NCBI GenBank assembly: GCA_900764925.1
Contig: CAAFPW010000091.1
Coordinates: 65,678-129,677 of the forward strand
Length of the DNA stretch: 64,000 nucleotides
Reading direction: 5' to 3'
Source of the DNA: Fusobacteriaceae bacterium
Lineage (GTDB): Bacteria > Fusobacteriota > Fusobacteriia > Fusobacteriales > Fusobacteriaceae
The translations under genes were made by a program, and so were the position numbers. Under the pieces are notes generated by a model. That model was not told the DNA's origin, ran no database searches, and saw only the letters and a list, made by a program, of their open reading frames with translations. This document shows, in pieces, positions 1 to 7,871 of this stretch; position 1 is the stretch's first letter; each line of letters begins with the position of its first letter.

Positions 1-1068
1 AAAAGCTCCAAAACCATCAAGGGCTTTAAATAGTAAACTCATTAAATCTTTATCATTTTTTATTTTTCCAGCTCCTATTCCATAAAATAATCCAGGAATA
101 AAGAATATTAAACAGATAACAGGAACTATTGCTGAAAGTAGAGGGCTCCATCCTAAAAGTAATAATCCAGTAGTGGGATTTCTAAGTGGTCCCCATGATG
201 GAACAGATAGGATTCCAATTATTAAGAAAGAAACTATAAATCCAATTCCGGCCCATTTTAATCCTTTTTCCTCTTCAAGAGTAACATTAGGATTAAAGTC
301 ATCATCTAAATTATCGACATCACTATTAGGTAAAAACATATTTAATTTTGGTTCAACAAACTTATCATTTACGAAAGATACTACAAAAGTGATAAAGAAA
401 GTGAAGAAAAACATAAATATAGAGTTTGCTAATGGAGTAACAATATAATCAGGATTAACAATATTTATAGCAGCTGTAGATAAACCTCCAAGTAGGGCAT
501 CAATAGAAACTAAACACGCAGCGAATCCAGCTGAAGTAGAACTAAATCCTAAAAGGATACCAGCAATAGGATTTCTTTTTAGTTGTTTATAAAGTATTCC
601 TGCTATTGGAATTACAAGAACATATCCAATATCCCCTGCAAAAGATGAGTTTACTCCTAAAAAGGCGATGAAATAAGAAACGTATTTTCCATTTACTTTC
701 CCCATTATTTTTTTAAGAAAACTAGGAAATAATCCAACTTCATTTAAAAAGTTAAAAAATAGTGAGAAGAAAAGAACTACTCCTAATGGTTCAAAAGATA
801 TAAAGTTTTCTACTGCAGATTCAAAAATCCATCTTATACCTTCAGCATCTAATAGATTTTTGACGAAGAAAGTTGTAGTTTCAATCTCCTTAGTAGAACG
901 ATTGATAGTCTCTATTTCAACAGACATACCCATCTTTGAAAAAATTGATGATAGAATAGCGATTGCTATTGAAAAGATGATAAAAATTGTTACAGGATGA
1001 GGAAGTTTATTAGCAACTACGGCAACCTTACCTAAAAATCCTTTTTGTTCTAATGTGTCATTACTCAT
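1..1068 (-). CDS. AbgT-family transporter (partial, 3' end beyond window)
   Basis: The reading frame is open from an ATG at 1068 to the left edge (356 codons without a stop). The N-terminus resembles the AbgT family (p-aminobenzoyl-glutamate and related uptake/efflux): a short cytoplasmic start, then a membrane segment beginning HPVTIFIIFSIAIAIL, a loop, and several further hydrophobic segments. The NSSFAGDIGYV stretch (about residue 130) fits the family. It is the last visible gene of a minus-strand operon behind an AGCS symporter and a glutamine-amidotransferase-like peptidase, which suggests uptake of an amidated or peptide-like nitrogen source. The substrate is not readable from sequence, and AbgT members can also act as drug exporters. 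Confidence 0.8.
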   Translation of the reverse strand, partial: MSNDTLEQKGFLGKVAVVANKLPHPVTIFIIFSIAIAILSSIFSKMGMSVEIETINRSTKEIETTTFFVKNLLDAEGIRWIFESAVENFISFEPLGVVLFFSLFFNFLNEVGLFPSFLKKIMGKVNGKYVSYFIAFLGVNSSFAGDIGYVLVIPIAGILYKQLKRNPIAGILLGFSSTSAGFAACLVSIDALLGGLSTAAINIVNPDYIVTPLANSIFMFFFTFFITFVVSFVNDKFVEPKLNMFLPNSDVDNLDDDFNPNVTLEEEKGLKWAGIGFIVSFLIIGILSVPSWGPLRNPTTGLLLLGWSPLLSAIVPVICLIFFIPGLFYGIGAGKIKNDKDLMSLLFKALDGFGAF

Positions 1069-1100
1069 ATTGAGTACCCCCCTTGCCTTTATAAATATTC

Positions 1101-1126
1101 AAGGAAGTTGAAAAGACAACTTCCTT
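1101..1126. terminator. Intercistronic hairpin between AGCS and AbgT genes
   Basis: A perfect 10-bp stem (AAGGAAGTTG at 1101-1110 with CAACTTCCTT at 1117-1126) encloses a 6-nt loop. No long T-run follows on the minus strand, so this looks more like an RNA-stabilising or partial attenuating hairpin than a full terminator. Confidence 0.5.
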
Positions 1127-1149
1127 AAACTTGTTAACTATTTTATTAA

Positions 1150-2607
1150 TTATTTATTTTCTTTATCTTCGTAGAATAAAGGAATCTTATCTTCTGGTTT
1201 TACCTCTTCTTTTAAGATAAATCTTGTTTTGTAATCTTTAAATAACTTGAAGAAAGTACCACTTAAAGATAGGACTACAGCAACGTTTATAAATGTTGGA
1301 ACTGCTGTTGTGAAGTCAGCGAATAACCATACTGTTCCACCAGGCATTCCAACAGTAGTAGCCATAACAACCATTACAAATCCAGGTACAGGATAGAAGA
1401 TTTTATAGAATTTTAAGATACCATCTTTTAATTTTGGAGATGATTTCATAAGATGTCTTAAAATAATTTCATAGTAAGCATACCAACCAGATGAAGTAGT
1501 TACTCCAAATAAGAAGATACCAGTAGCAATAAATATCTTACTTGCAGTTCCCATTCCAGTTTCAAAAGCACTTAGAGTAAGAGTAGCTCCAGTAGCTCCA
1601 CTATTCCATACTCCTGTGATAACGATAACTAAACAAGTTAAAGTACAAACAATGATAGTATCTACAAATACTTCAAATGCTCCCCAAAGTCCTTGTTTAA
1701 TAGGATGGTCAGTTTGAGCAGAAGCATGTATCATAGGAGAACTTCCCCAACCAGCTTCGTTACTAAATACAGATCTAGCCATACCAATTCTCATAACTTG
1801 TCTAAATCCAGCTCCAGCAAATCCTCCAACTGCAGCAGTACCACTAAATGCTCCAGAGAATATTAATCTAAATGTTTCTGGTAAATTATCTAAGTTTATT
1901 GCAATTATATATAGAGCAGCTCCTACATAGAAAATACACATGAATGGAACTATTTTTCCAGCTAATTTTCCAAGAGATTTTATTCCACCAATGATAAGAA
2001 TGTAGTTACATACGATATATATAATACTAGCATAGATTATTTTTATTCCAAATGCAGAACTTACTGCTTCTGATACAGTATAGTTTTGTACAGTGATAAA
2101 GAATGTAGAGAAAATACCACCACCAAAGATAGCAGCAGGAATGATCCACCATTTATGTCCTTTTTCTTCTCCTAATCCTTTTTCCATGTAGTAAGTAGGT
2201 CCTCCATAAAGTTCACCCTTCTCATCTTTTTGTCTGTAATAAACTCCTAGAGAAACCTCTGCCATTTTTAAAATCATTCCAACAAAGGCAGCAATCCATA
2301 GCCAGAATAGAGAACCAGGTCCTCCAACAGCCATAGCAGTAGCAACTCCACCAATGTTTCCAACTCCTACAGATCCACCAATAGCAGTAGCCACAGCTTC
2401 GAAAGGTGTAATAAGTCCTTTTCCCTCTCCCTCAGCTTTATTCCCCTTTTTAATGATTTTAAAAATAGTTTCAGAGAATATGTGTTTAAGATGTACTACT
2501 TGGAAAAATCCTGTTTTGATAGTAAAGTATGCTCCAGTTCCAAGAATGATAACTATGATGGGTAAACCCCATAAAAAATTGACCAATGCTTCAAAATAAT
2601 GTAACAT
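1150..2607 (-). CDS. Alanine/glycine:cation symporter (AGCS family)
   Basis: This 485-residue integral membrane protein has about 11 hydrophobic segments and the AGCS signature region GVGNIGGVATAMAVGGPG (residues 80-97). Further matches are FSNEAGWGSSPMIHASA near residue 280 and a hydrophobic C-terminal third. Family members import alanine or glycine with Na+ or H+. The start at 2607 has the Shine-Dalgarno GGAGGGG just upstream. It lies 17 nt after the peptidase gene and 81 nt before the AbgT-type gene, so the three probably share a transcript. The family call is firm, but the exact amino acid transported is inferred. Confidence 0.93.
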   Translation of the reverse strand: MLHYFEALVNFLWGLPIIVIILGTGAYFTIKTGFFQVVHLKHIFSETIFKIIKKGNKAEGEGKGLITPFEAVATAIGGSVGVGNIGGVATAMAVGGPGSLFWLWIAAFVGMILKMAEVSLGVYYRQKDEKGELYGGPTYYMEKGLGEEKGHKWWIIPAAIFGGGIFSTFFITVQNYTVSEAVSSAFGIKIIYASIIYIVCNYILIIGGIKSLGKLAGKIVPFMCIFYVGAALYIIAINLDNLPETFRLIFSGAFSGTAAVGGFAGAGFRQVMRIGMARSVFSNEAGWGSSPMIHASAQTDHPIKQGLWGAFEVFVDTIIVCTLTCLVIVITGVWNSGATGATLTLSAFETGMGTASKIFIATGIFLFGVTTSSGWYAYYEIILRHLMKSSPKLKDGILKFYKIFYPVPGFVMVVMATTVGMPGGTVWLFADFTTAVPTFINVAVVLSLSGTFFKLFKDYKTRFILKEEVKPEDKIPLFYEDKENK

Positions 2608-2624
2608 GTAACCCCTCCATTTAA

Positions 2625-3353
2625 TTATTTTATTTTACAACTATTAACAAACTCAACAAATATTTTTTTCATCTCTTCATTCCCTCTAGCTGTCATCATT
2701 TCAGGGTGCCATTGTATTCCATAAAGAAAATCACGAGATTTCATTTGAAATGCTTCAACTATTCCATCCTCTGTTGTAGCGATTGTAGTTAATCCTTCTC
2801 CTAGTTTGTCAACAGATTGATGATGGAATGAGTTAGTCATTACTTCTTTACCATAAAGTTTATTTAACATATTATCCTCATCAATAATTTTTACCTTATG
2901 AACTGCAAGTTCAGGATAGAAATCTTGTCTATGTTTTAATACCTCTTTTCCTGTATATTTTAAATCTTGGAAAAGAGTACCTCCCATAAAAATATTGATA
3001 AGTTGATGTCCTCTACATATTCCAAGAATAGGCTTTTTAGTTTTATAGAACTCTTTTAATACAAGAAATTCTCCTTCATCTCTTTCAGGAGAGATAACTC
3101 CCATATTTTCCTTGAAATCTTGTCCATAGTAACTTGGATTGATATCAGCTCCACCAGCAAGAAGTAGTCCATCAAGTAACTCTAATTGTTTTTTTATTAC
3201 TTCTAAATCAGAAGTAACAGGTAGAATAACTGGAATTCCACCACCTGCTATGATGGATTTAGTATAGTCAATACTGACTGTAGTTCTGTGGTAATTTCTA
3301 AGTCCATCTTCTATTTCATAGGCTGATGTTATTCCTATTATAGGTCTATTCAT
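2625..3353 (-). CDS. Class-I glutamine amidotransferase-like peptidase (C26; gamma-glutamyl-GABA hydrolase family)
   Basis: This 242-residue cytoplasmic protein carries the PuuD/peptidase C26 landmarks. LLAGGADINPSYYG lies near residue 65, the nucleophile elbow GICRGHQLINIFMGG (Cys near residue 112) follows, and the catalytic His-Glu lies in QWHPEMM near the C-terminus. Relatives hydrolyse gamma-glutamyl bonds, for example gamma-glutamyl-GABA in putrescine breakdown, but no other put genes are here. It is the first gene of the operon with the AGCS and AbgT transporters, so it plausibly releases glutamate from an imported gamma-glutamyl compound. The start has AGGAGG at a good distance. Confidence 0.88.
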   Translation of the reverse strand: MNRPIIGITSAYEIEDGLRNYHRTTVSIDYTKSIIAGGGIPVILPVTSDLEVIKKQLELLDGLLLAGGADINPSYYGQDFKENMGVISPERDEGEFLVLKEFYKTKKPILGICRGHQLINIFMGGTLFQDLKYTGKEVLKHRQDFYPELAVHKVKIIDEDNMLNKLYGKEVMTNSFHHQSVDKLGEGLTTIATTEDGIVEAFQMKSRDFLYGIQWHPEMMTARGNEEMKKIFVEFVNSCKIK

Positions 3354-3366
3354 AAAAATCCTCCTT

Positions 3367-3410
3367 TGTAGTTTATACTACATATTATAATATTTTTGTA
3401 GTAAAGTCAA
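3367..3410 (-). promoter_or_regulatory. Promoter and palindromic operator of the peptidase-AGCS-AbgT operon
   Basis: On the minus strand, TTGACT (3410-3405) is followed after 17 nt by TAATAT (3387-3382), or after 15 nt by TATAAT (3389-3384). A perfect 16-bp palindrome, TGTAGTTTATACTACA, covers 3367-3382 directly after the -10. A further half-site TGTAGTAA (3397-3404) lies between the -35 and -10. This geometry suggests repressor control, and the adjacent RpiR-type gene is the obvious candidate. Confidence 0.6.
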
Positions 3411-3444
3411 TAAAAAAATATAATTTTTACAAAATAAATGTTTC

Positions 3445-3521
3445 AAAAAAATAAAAAAGCATCATTTATAATACAATAACATATATAAAATAAACTATAA
3501 TATTTAAAATATAAATGATGC
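3445..3521 (-). terminator. Terminator after the RpiR-type regulator
   Basis: A 12-bp inverted repeat, GCATCATTTATA (3459-3470) with TATAAATGATGC (3510-3521), is followed on the minus strand by TTTTTTATTTTTTT. The loop is long, about 39 nt, but the stem is perfect. It lies just downstream of the regulator stop and separates it from the transport operon. Confidence 0.6.
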
Positions 3522-3531
3522 ATATATTAAA

Positions 3532-4377
3532 TTAATTTTTATGGAAAAGAAAATCTTGAACAAAGCTATTTTCTTTAATCTCTTTATAGATTGTATCTTT
3601 ATTTTTTTCAAACAACATAGTAAGAATAAGGTTGCAAAGCTGTATAGGAACAGCATAGGAATTAAAAAAACCAAAGTTTTCAACTTCTACTTGAAATGCT
3701 ATATCACTTAAAAGAGATATTTCAGAAAAGTCGTTATTTGTAACTGAGATTATATTAGCATGTTTTTCCTTAGCAAGTTTTAATATTTTTATCTCATCTT
3801 CTAAAATTCTAGGGAATGAAAATATAAATATAGTATCATTTTTTTTAACATGGGTTAGGGTTTCGTATAATCCAAGTCCTCCTTCATTTATACACTCAGT
3901 ATCAAATCCAAGTCTTCTCATATACCAAAACATAAACTGAGATATTCCTTTGCTTGAACCTAAACCAAGAAAATATATTTTTTTTGAATTTTGTAAAAGT
4001 GTTGTAGCTTGGTTTAAAAGGTTGAAATTGATATTGCTCAGAAAATTCTTTATGTTGGAGATATCAGCATTGATTATTTTATTAGCTATATCATTCTCTG
4101 AATCAAAGTTATTCCAATTTTTAATTATTCTTTCATTTGGAGAGATAGAGTTTAAAGTTGAAGTGATATAATTTTTTAAATCACTAAATTTATTGAAACC
4201 TAATGTTTTTGAAAATCTTAAAACAGATGCATCACTTATACTTAAATTTCTTCCAATCTCTAAAGCTGATTGAGTAATAATGTTTTTAGGATTTTTTATT
4301 ATGTATTCTAATATTTTTTTCTCAGTTTTTGTTAACTTTGCAAAATTATCTTTATAAAAATCATGAAATTTAACCAT
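3532..4377 (-). CDS. MurR/RpiR-family transcriptional regulator
   Basis: This 281-residue protein has an N-terminal winged-helix HTH_6 domain (about residues 1-75, LSISDASVLRFSKTLGFNKF as the recognition region). A SIS domain (about residues 120-255) contains KIYFLGLGSSKGISQFM and IFIFSFPRILEDEI. RpiR regulators usually sense phosphosugars through the SIS fold, though several control amino-acid and peptide genes. It has its own terminator and sits directly upstream of the peptidase/AGCS/AbgT operon, whose promoter carries a 16-bp palindrome. I infer that it controls that operon, and the ligand is unknown. Confidence 0.9.
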   Translation of the reverse strand: MVKFHDFYKDNFAKLTKTEKKILEYIIKNPKNIITQSALEIGRNLSISDASVLRFSKTLGFNKFSDLKNYITSTLNSISPNERIIKNWNNFDSENDIANKIINADISNIKNFLSNINFNLLNQATTLLQNSKKIYFLGLGSSKGISQFMFWYMRRLGFDTECINEGGLGLYETLTHVKKNDTIFIFSFPRILEDEIKILKLAKEKHANIISVTNNDFSEISLLSDIAFQVEVENFGFFNSYAVPIQLCNLILTMLFEKNKDTIYKEIKENSFVQDFLFHKN

Positions 4378-4429
4378 TTATTACGCCACCTCATAAATTC
4401 TATTTTTTACATTATAGCATAAATAAAAA

Positions 4430-4451
4430 AGAGAGCAAGTATTTGCTCTCT
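4430..4451 (-). terminator. Terminator after NhaC-family gene
   Basis: The stem AGAGAGCAA (4430-4438) with TTGCTCTCT (4443-4451) has a 4-nt loop. On the minus strand it is followed by TTTTTTATTT. It lies 29 nt downstream of the antiporter stop codon. Confidence 0.85.
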
Positions 4452-4479
4452 AAAAAATGTATAAAAATTTATATTTTAC

Positions 4480-5925
4480 TTATTTTTTTAATCTTACTTG
4501 TGGCTCTCTAGGTAAACCAAATCTTGGAATAAATCTATCGAATCCAGTTAAAGTAAGTAGTAACATACTAATTACAGCGATGAAAGCTATAAAGTTATAT
4601 TTTATGATATCAATAGGAGTAAAAACTTCTAATGGATAAACAGTAGCAGCTATTCCTAAATAGAATCCAATATATACATGCCAAGGAATAAGTTGAGAAC
4701 CAAAAACTCCCATAGCGTCACTAAAAGTTGCGTTTCTTAATTTTAAAGTTTCCATATCTTTTGGAGAACCTTCTACATTCTTTTCTACAAGGTTTCTGAT
4801 AATAGGACCAATAGTTACTATTTGAGCCATTTCATCAGCTAACGCCATATTACCAAATATTGATAAAGTACCATTCCAAAACATCAACTGTCTTACGTTT
4901 TTAGAAATTTTTATCAATAGGCTAGATAGAGGTTTGAAAGCATCCATTAATTTCATTATTCCACCAAATGCAGAAACCCACATCATCATTACAATAACCC
5001 AAGCTCCAGCACCTTCAAATCCAACAAAAATTAGATCTTCAAGGAATGATTTTGTACTTGTAACAGTACCTGCAAACATTCCTAGTATATATGATGTTAT
5101 AATACCTATAAATAGACAGATAAAAGTTTGATATCCTTTAAATGCAGCTACTAATACTAGAATTAAAGGAATGACCATATAAACAGGAACTCCATTTTTA
5201 ACTTGATTTAAAAGAATTACTGCAGACTCTCTCTCTTCTGCAAGCTTAGTCCAAACTTCAGCTGGAATTTGATTTATAGCAGCAGCACCATCACCAGTTA
5301 CAGATGGTAACCCCATAACTATTCCAGCAATACCAAAACAGATAATACCTGACAAGAGTACCATACCAGACCAAACACCTTGATGTCTAATTCTCTTTAC
5401 AACTTCAACACCTTGAATACCAGAACTAACAATTGTAGTATCTGAAATAAGTCCAATATTATCTCCAAAACAAGCTCCACCAGCAATAGCTCCCATAGTA
5501 AGCATGATATTTCCACCAACTATATGGTTTAACCATAAGAAAATTGGTGCACAAGCAGCAAAAGTTCCCCAACTTGTACCAGTAGCTATAGAAAGAACAG
5601 ATGTAACAATTGCCCCCACCAATGCAACAGTTTTACCTGTAATTCCTAATTTTAAAGCTAAGTTGATAATAGCAGCTCCAACTCCAGTTGCCATAAATAC
5701 CTCTGCCATTGCGTAAGCCATCATTAAGATAAATAGAGCAATAATAATCTCTCTTACGTTAGATAATGCGGCATCAAGTATTTCTGGAAATTTTCTTTTC
5801 TCAGTAATCATTGCAGCTAAAGCAGCAGCAACAGTTGCTAAAGGTGCTGCAAGAAGAGCATCAAAGCCTGACATCATCAGGGCAGCTAAAATAAATACTG
5901 GCATTAATTTAATAAATTCGACCAT
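4480..5925 (-). CDS. NhaC-family Na+/H+ antiporter-like transporter, possible lysine transporter
   Basis: This 481-residue membrane protein has 11-12 predicted helices. It carries the NhaC-superfamily features ATGTSWGTFAACAPI (about residue 115) and GACFGDNIGLISDTTI (about residue 150). It is transcribed divergently from the lysine-fermentation operon. Comparative riboswitch work has proposed NhaC-superfamily proteins (named LysW) as lysine transporters, so lysine uptake is a reasonable inference here. However, its own leader does not contain the lysine aptamer, and plain Na+/H+ antiport remains possible. The Shine-Dalgarno GGAGGG precedes the ATG at 5925. Confidence 0.85.
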   Translation of the reverse strand: MVEFIKLMPVFILAALMMSGFDALLAAPLATVAAALAAMITEKRKFPEILDAALSNVREIIIALFILMMAYAMAEVFMATGVGAAIINLALKLGITGKTVALVGAIVTSVLSIATGTSWGTFAACAPIFLWLNHIVGGNIMLTMGAIAGGACFGDNIGLISDTTIVSSGIQGVEVVKRIRHQGVWSGMVLLSGIICFGIAGIVMGLPSVTGDGAAAINQIPAEVWTKLAEERESAVILLNQVKNGVPVYMVIPLILVLVAAFKGYQTFICLFIGIITSYILGMFAGTVTSTKSFLEDLIFVGFEGAGAWVIVMMMWVSAFGGIMKLMDAFKPLSSLLIKISKNVRQLMFWNGTLSIFGNMALADEMAQIVTIGPIIRNLVEKNVEGSPKDMETLKLRNATFSDAMGVFGSQLIPWHVYIGFYLGIAATVYPLEVFTPIDIIKYNFIAFIAVISMLLLTLTGFDRFIPRFGLPREPQVRLKK

Positions 5926-6086
5926 ATATTTTACCCTCCTAAATATTTTAAATTGGTCTAAAAATAAAATTTGATTTGAGTAGATAAGATGAGTAAGTAA
6001 TAAATTATATTTTTAAAAAACGTAGAAATGATTGTTTACATAAATAATAATGATTTATATAAAATATCACTCATACCTTTATGGCT

Positions 6087-6115
6087 ATTATAGTTCAATT
6101 TTTAAAATATTGCAA
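6087..6115 (-). promoter_or_regulatory. Promoter of the NhaC-family gene, with a 155-nt leader
   Basis: On the minus strand, TTGCAA (6115-6110), a 17-nt spacer and a perfect TATAAT (6092-6087) form a sigma-70 promoter. The predicted leader to 5925 is about 155 nt and very AT-rich. I see only a weak pairing in it (ATGAGT with ACTCAT) and no recognised riboswitch. The stretch 6116-6243 is A-rich with no feature I can support. Confidence 0.6.
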
Positions 6116-6243
6116 CTAAAAAAAAACAAAATATTTAAAAAAAGTAAAAAATAATAAAAAGTATAAATGTTAAGAAACAAGAAAAAATAGGTATTGGTAA
6201 AAAATAATACCCGTTATAAATAAAACTAAAAAAAAATTACTTC

Positions 6244-6272
6244 TTGACAATTGATATAGTGTGTAATATACT
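6244..6272 (+). promoter_or_regulatory. Promoter of the lysine-fermentation operon
   Basis: TTGACA (6244-6249), a 17-nt spacer and TATACT (6267-6272) make a near-consensus sigma-70 promoter about 75 nt before the lysine aptamer. Confidence 0.75.
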
Positions 6273-6354
6273 TATATTGAAAGTAATGTTTGTTAATACT
6301 ATATATTTATCAAATAAATAATAGTATAAATAAGGTAAACTGACAATTGAATAT

Positions 6355-6533
6355 TAAAAAATAGAGGTGCATTTATGAGGGGTAGTATGAAAATGTTAAG
6401 GGAAGAAGCTCCCAATGTTTCATACGAAGGGCATAATTGCCGAAAGAGAAAAGTAGGCTTAGTTGACTTTTCTCTTGGGGATTATATAGACATATATGAT
6501 CACTGTCACAGTTTATGTGGAGAGCTATTTTCT
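6355..6533 (+). promoter_or_regulatory. Lysine riboswitch (L-box)
   Basis: The conserved L-box core is present in order: AGAGGTGCATTTATGAGG (6363-6380) and GTAGTATGA (6382-6390). Then come GAAGGGCATAATTGCCGAAAGAG (6426-6448), CTTGGGG (6474-6480), CACTGTCACAGT (6501-6512) and TGGAGAGCTA (6518-6527). The ends pair as P1 (AAAATAG at 6358-6364 with CTATTTT at 6525-6531). The RNA leads into a lysine-degradation operon, so the expected logic is activation by lysine, unlike the usual repression of biosynthesis genes. LYS elements before lysine catabolism genes in Fusobacterium have been reported by comparative genomics. Confidence 0.95.
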
Positions 6534-6548
6534 TTTACATGAAATATT

Positions 6549-6597
6549 GTGCTGCAATTATACCTTACTATTAAACATGCACTTTTTAATTTTTTTG
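6549..6597 (+). promoter_or_regulatory. Possible riboswitch expression platform
   Basis: GCAC (6579-6582) is followed by T-rich sequence (6583-6597). It can pair with GTGC (6549-6552) to form a weak terminator-like stem. Alternatively ATGCAC (6577-6582) can pair with GTGCAT (6367-6372) inside the aptamer. The two pairings exclude each other. The local stem is only 4 bp, so the mechanism is unproven. Confidence 0.35.
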
Positions 6598-6634
6598 TAA
6601 ATTAGAATTTTCTAAGAGAGTCAGGAGGAAAAAG

Positions 6635-7018
6635 ATGAAATCAATGATTAGAATGAGAATGAGTTCACATGATGCACATTATGGTGGAAATCTTGTAGAT
6701 GGAGCAAGAATGTTGCAGTTATTTGGAGATGTAGCAACAGAGTTACTAATTCAAATGGATGGGGATGAAGGATTATTTAAGGCATATGACAGCGTTGAAT
6801 TTATGGCACCTGTTTATGCTGGAGATTTTATTGAGGCTGTTGGAGAGATTGTAAGTACAGGAAATACTTCAAGAAAAATGGTTTTTGAGGCTAGAAAAGT
6901 AATTGTACCAAGACCAGATATTAATGATTCAGCAGCAGATGTACTTCCAGAACCAATTGTAGTATGTAGAGCTAGTGGTACTTGTGTTACTCCTAAAGAT
7001 AAACAAAGAAAAAAATAG
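6635..7018 (+). CDS. kal: 3-aminobutyryl-CoA ammonia lyase
   Basis: This 127-residue hot-dog-fold protein converts L-3-aminobutyryl-CoA to crotonyl-CoA and ammonia, the last dedicated step of lysine fermentation. The N-terminal RMRMSSHDAHYGGNLVDGA and the EFMAPVYAGDFIE segment match the family, and the length is typical. AGGAGG lies 6 nt before the ATG. It is the first gene after the lysine riboswitch and is followed after 19 nt by kce. The neighbouring genes supply its substrate, which makes the assignment firm. Confidence 0.95.
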   Translation: MKSMIRMRMSSHDAHYGGNLVDGARMLQLFGDVATELLIQMDGDEGLFKAYDSVEFMAPVYAGDFIEAVGEIVSTGNTSRKMVFEARKVIVPRPDINDSAADVLPEPIVVCRASGTCVTPKDKQRKK

Positions 7019-7037
7019 ATAGAGGAGGTAACCAAAT

Positions 7038-7853
7038 ATGGAAAAATTGATAATTACAGCAGCTATTTGTGGAGCTGAAGTAACAAAAGAGAATAACCCA
7101 GCTGTTCCATATACTGTAGAAGAGATAGTAAGAGAAGCTTATAGTGCTTATAAAGCAGGGGCAGCAATAATACATTTACATGTAAGAGAAGATGATGGTA
7201 CACCTACTCAATCTAAAGAGAGATTTAAGGCTTGTATAGATGCAATAAGAGAAAAATGTCCAGATGTTATAATACAACCTTCAACAGGTGGAGCCGTAGG
7301 AATGACTGATTTAGAAAGATTACAACCAACAGAGTTGGGAATAGAGATGGCAACTTTAGATTGTGGTACTTGTAACTTTGGTGGAGATGAAGTTTTTGTA
7401 AATACAGAAAATACAATCAAAAACTTCGGAAAAATTATGATAGAAAGAAATGTTAAACCAGAGATAGAAGTATTTGATAAAGGAATGGTAGACTATGCTA
7501 TCAGATATGCAAAACAAGGATTTATAAAAGAACCAATGCACTTTGACTTTGTATTAGGGGTACAAATGGCAGCTAGTGCAAGAGACTTAGTTTTTATAAG
7601 TGAAAGTATTCCACAAGGTTCAACTTGGACAGTAGCAGGAATTGGAAGACATGAATTCCCAATGGCAGCTTTAGCAATAGTTATGGGAGGACATGTAAGA
7701 GTTGGATTTGAGGATAATGTATATATAGATAAAGGAGTACTAGCTAAATCTAATGGTGAATTAGTAGAAAAAGTGGTTAGAATGGCTAAGGAATTAGGAA
7801 GAGAGATAGCTACTCCAGATGAAGCAAGAAGAATTTTAAGTTTAAAAAAATAA
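7038..7853 (+). CDS. kce: 3-keto-5-aminohexanoate cleavage enzyme
   Basis: This 271-residue TIM-barrel enzyme (DUF849/BKACE family) condenses 5-amino-3-oxohexanoate with acetyl-CoA to give 3-aminobutyryl-CoA and acetoacetate. The metal-binding pair HLH is at residues 46-48, the same positions as in characterised Kce. QPSTGG lies near residue 80, and a Glu in VGFEDN near residue 225 is the likely third ligand. It lies between kal and kdd in the riboswitch-controlled operon, with AGGAGG before the ATG. Confidence 0.96.
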   Translation: MEKLIITAAICGAEVTKENNPAVPYTVEEIVREAYSAYKAGAAIIHLHVREDDGTPTQSKERFKACIDAIREKCPDVIIQPSTGGAVGMTDLERLQPTELGIEMATLDCGTCNFGGDEVFVNTENTIKNFGKIMIERNVKPEIEVFDKGMVDYAIRYAKQGFIKEPMHFDFVLGVQMAASARDLVFISESIPQGSTWTVAGIGRHEFPMAALAIVMGGHVRVGFEDNVYIDKGVLAKSNGELVEKVVRMAKELGREIATPDEARRILSLKK

Positions 7854-7871
7854 GTTTAGGGGGTAATAACA

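Noticed and set aside
2354..2599. Open frames antisense to transporter genes (also near 173, 4934, 5504 and 41182)
   Set aside because: They lie opposite or inside strongly supported membrane-protein genes, have no Shine-Dalgarno and show Pro/Ile/Ser-rich shadow composition.
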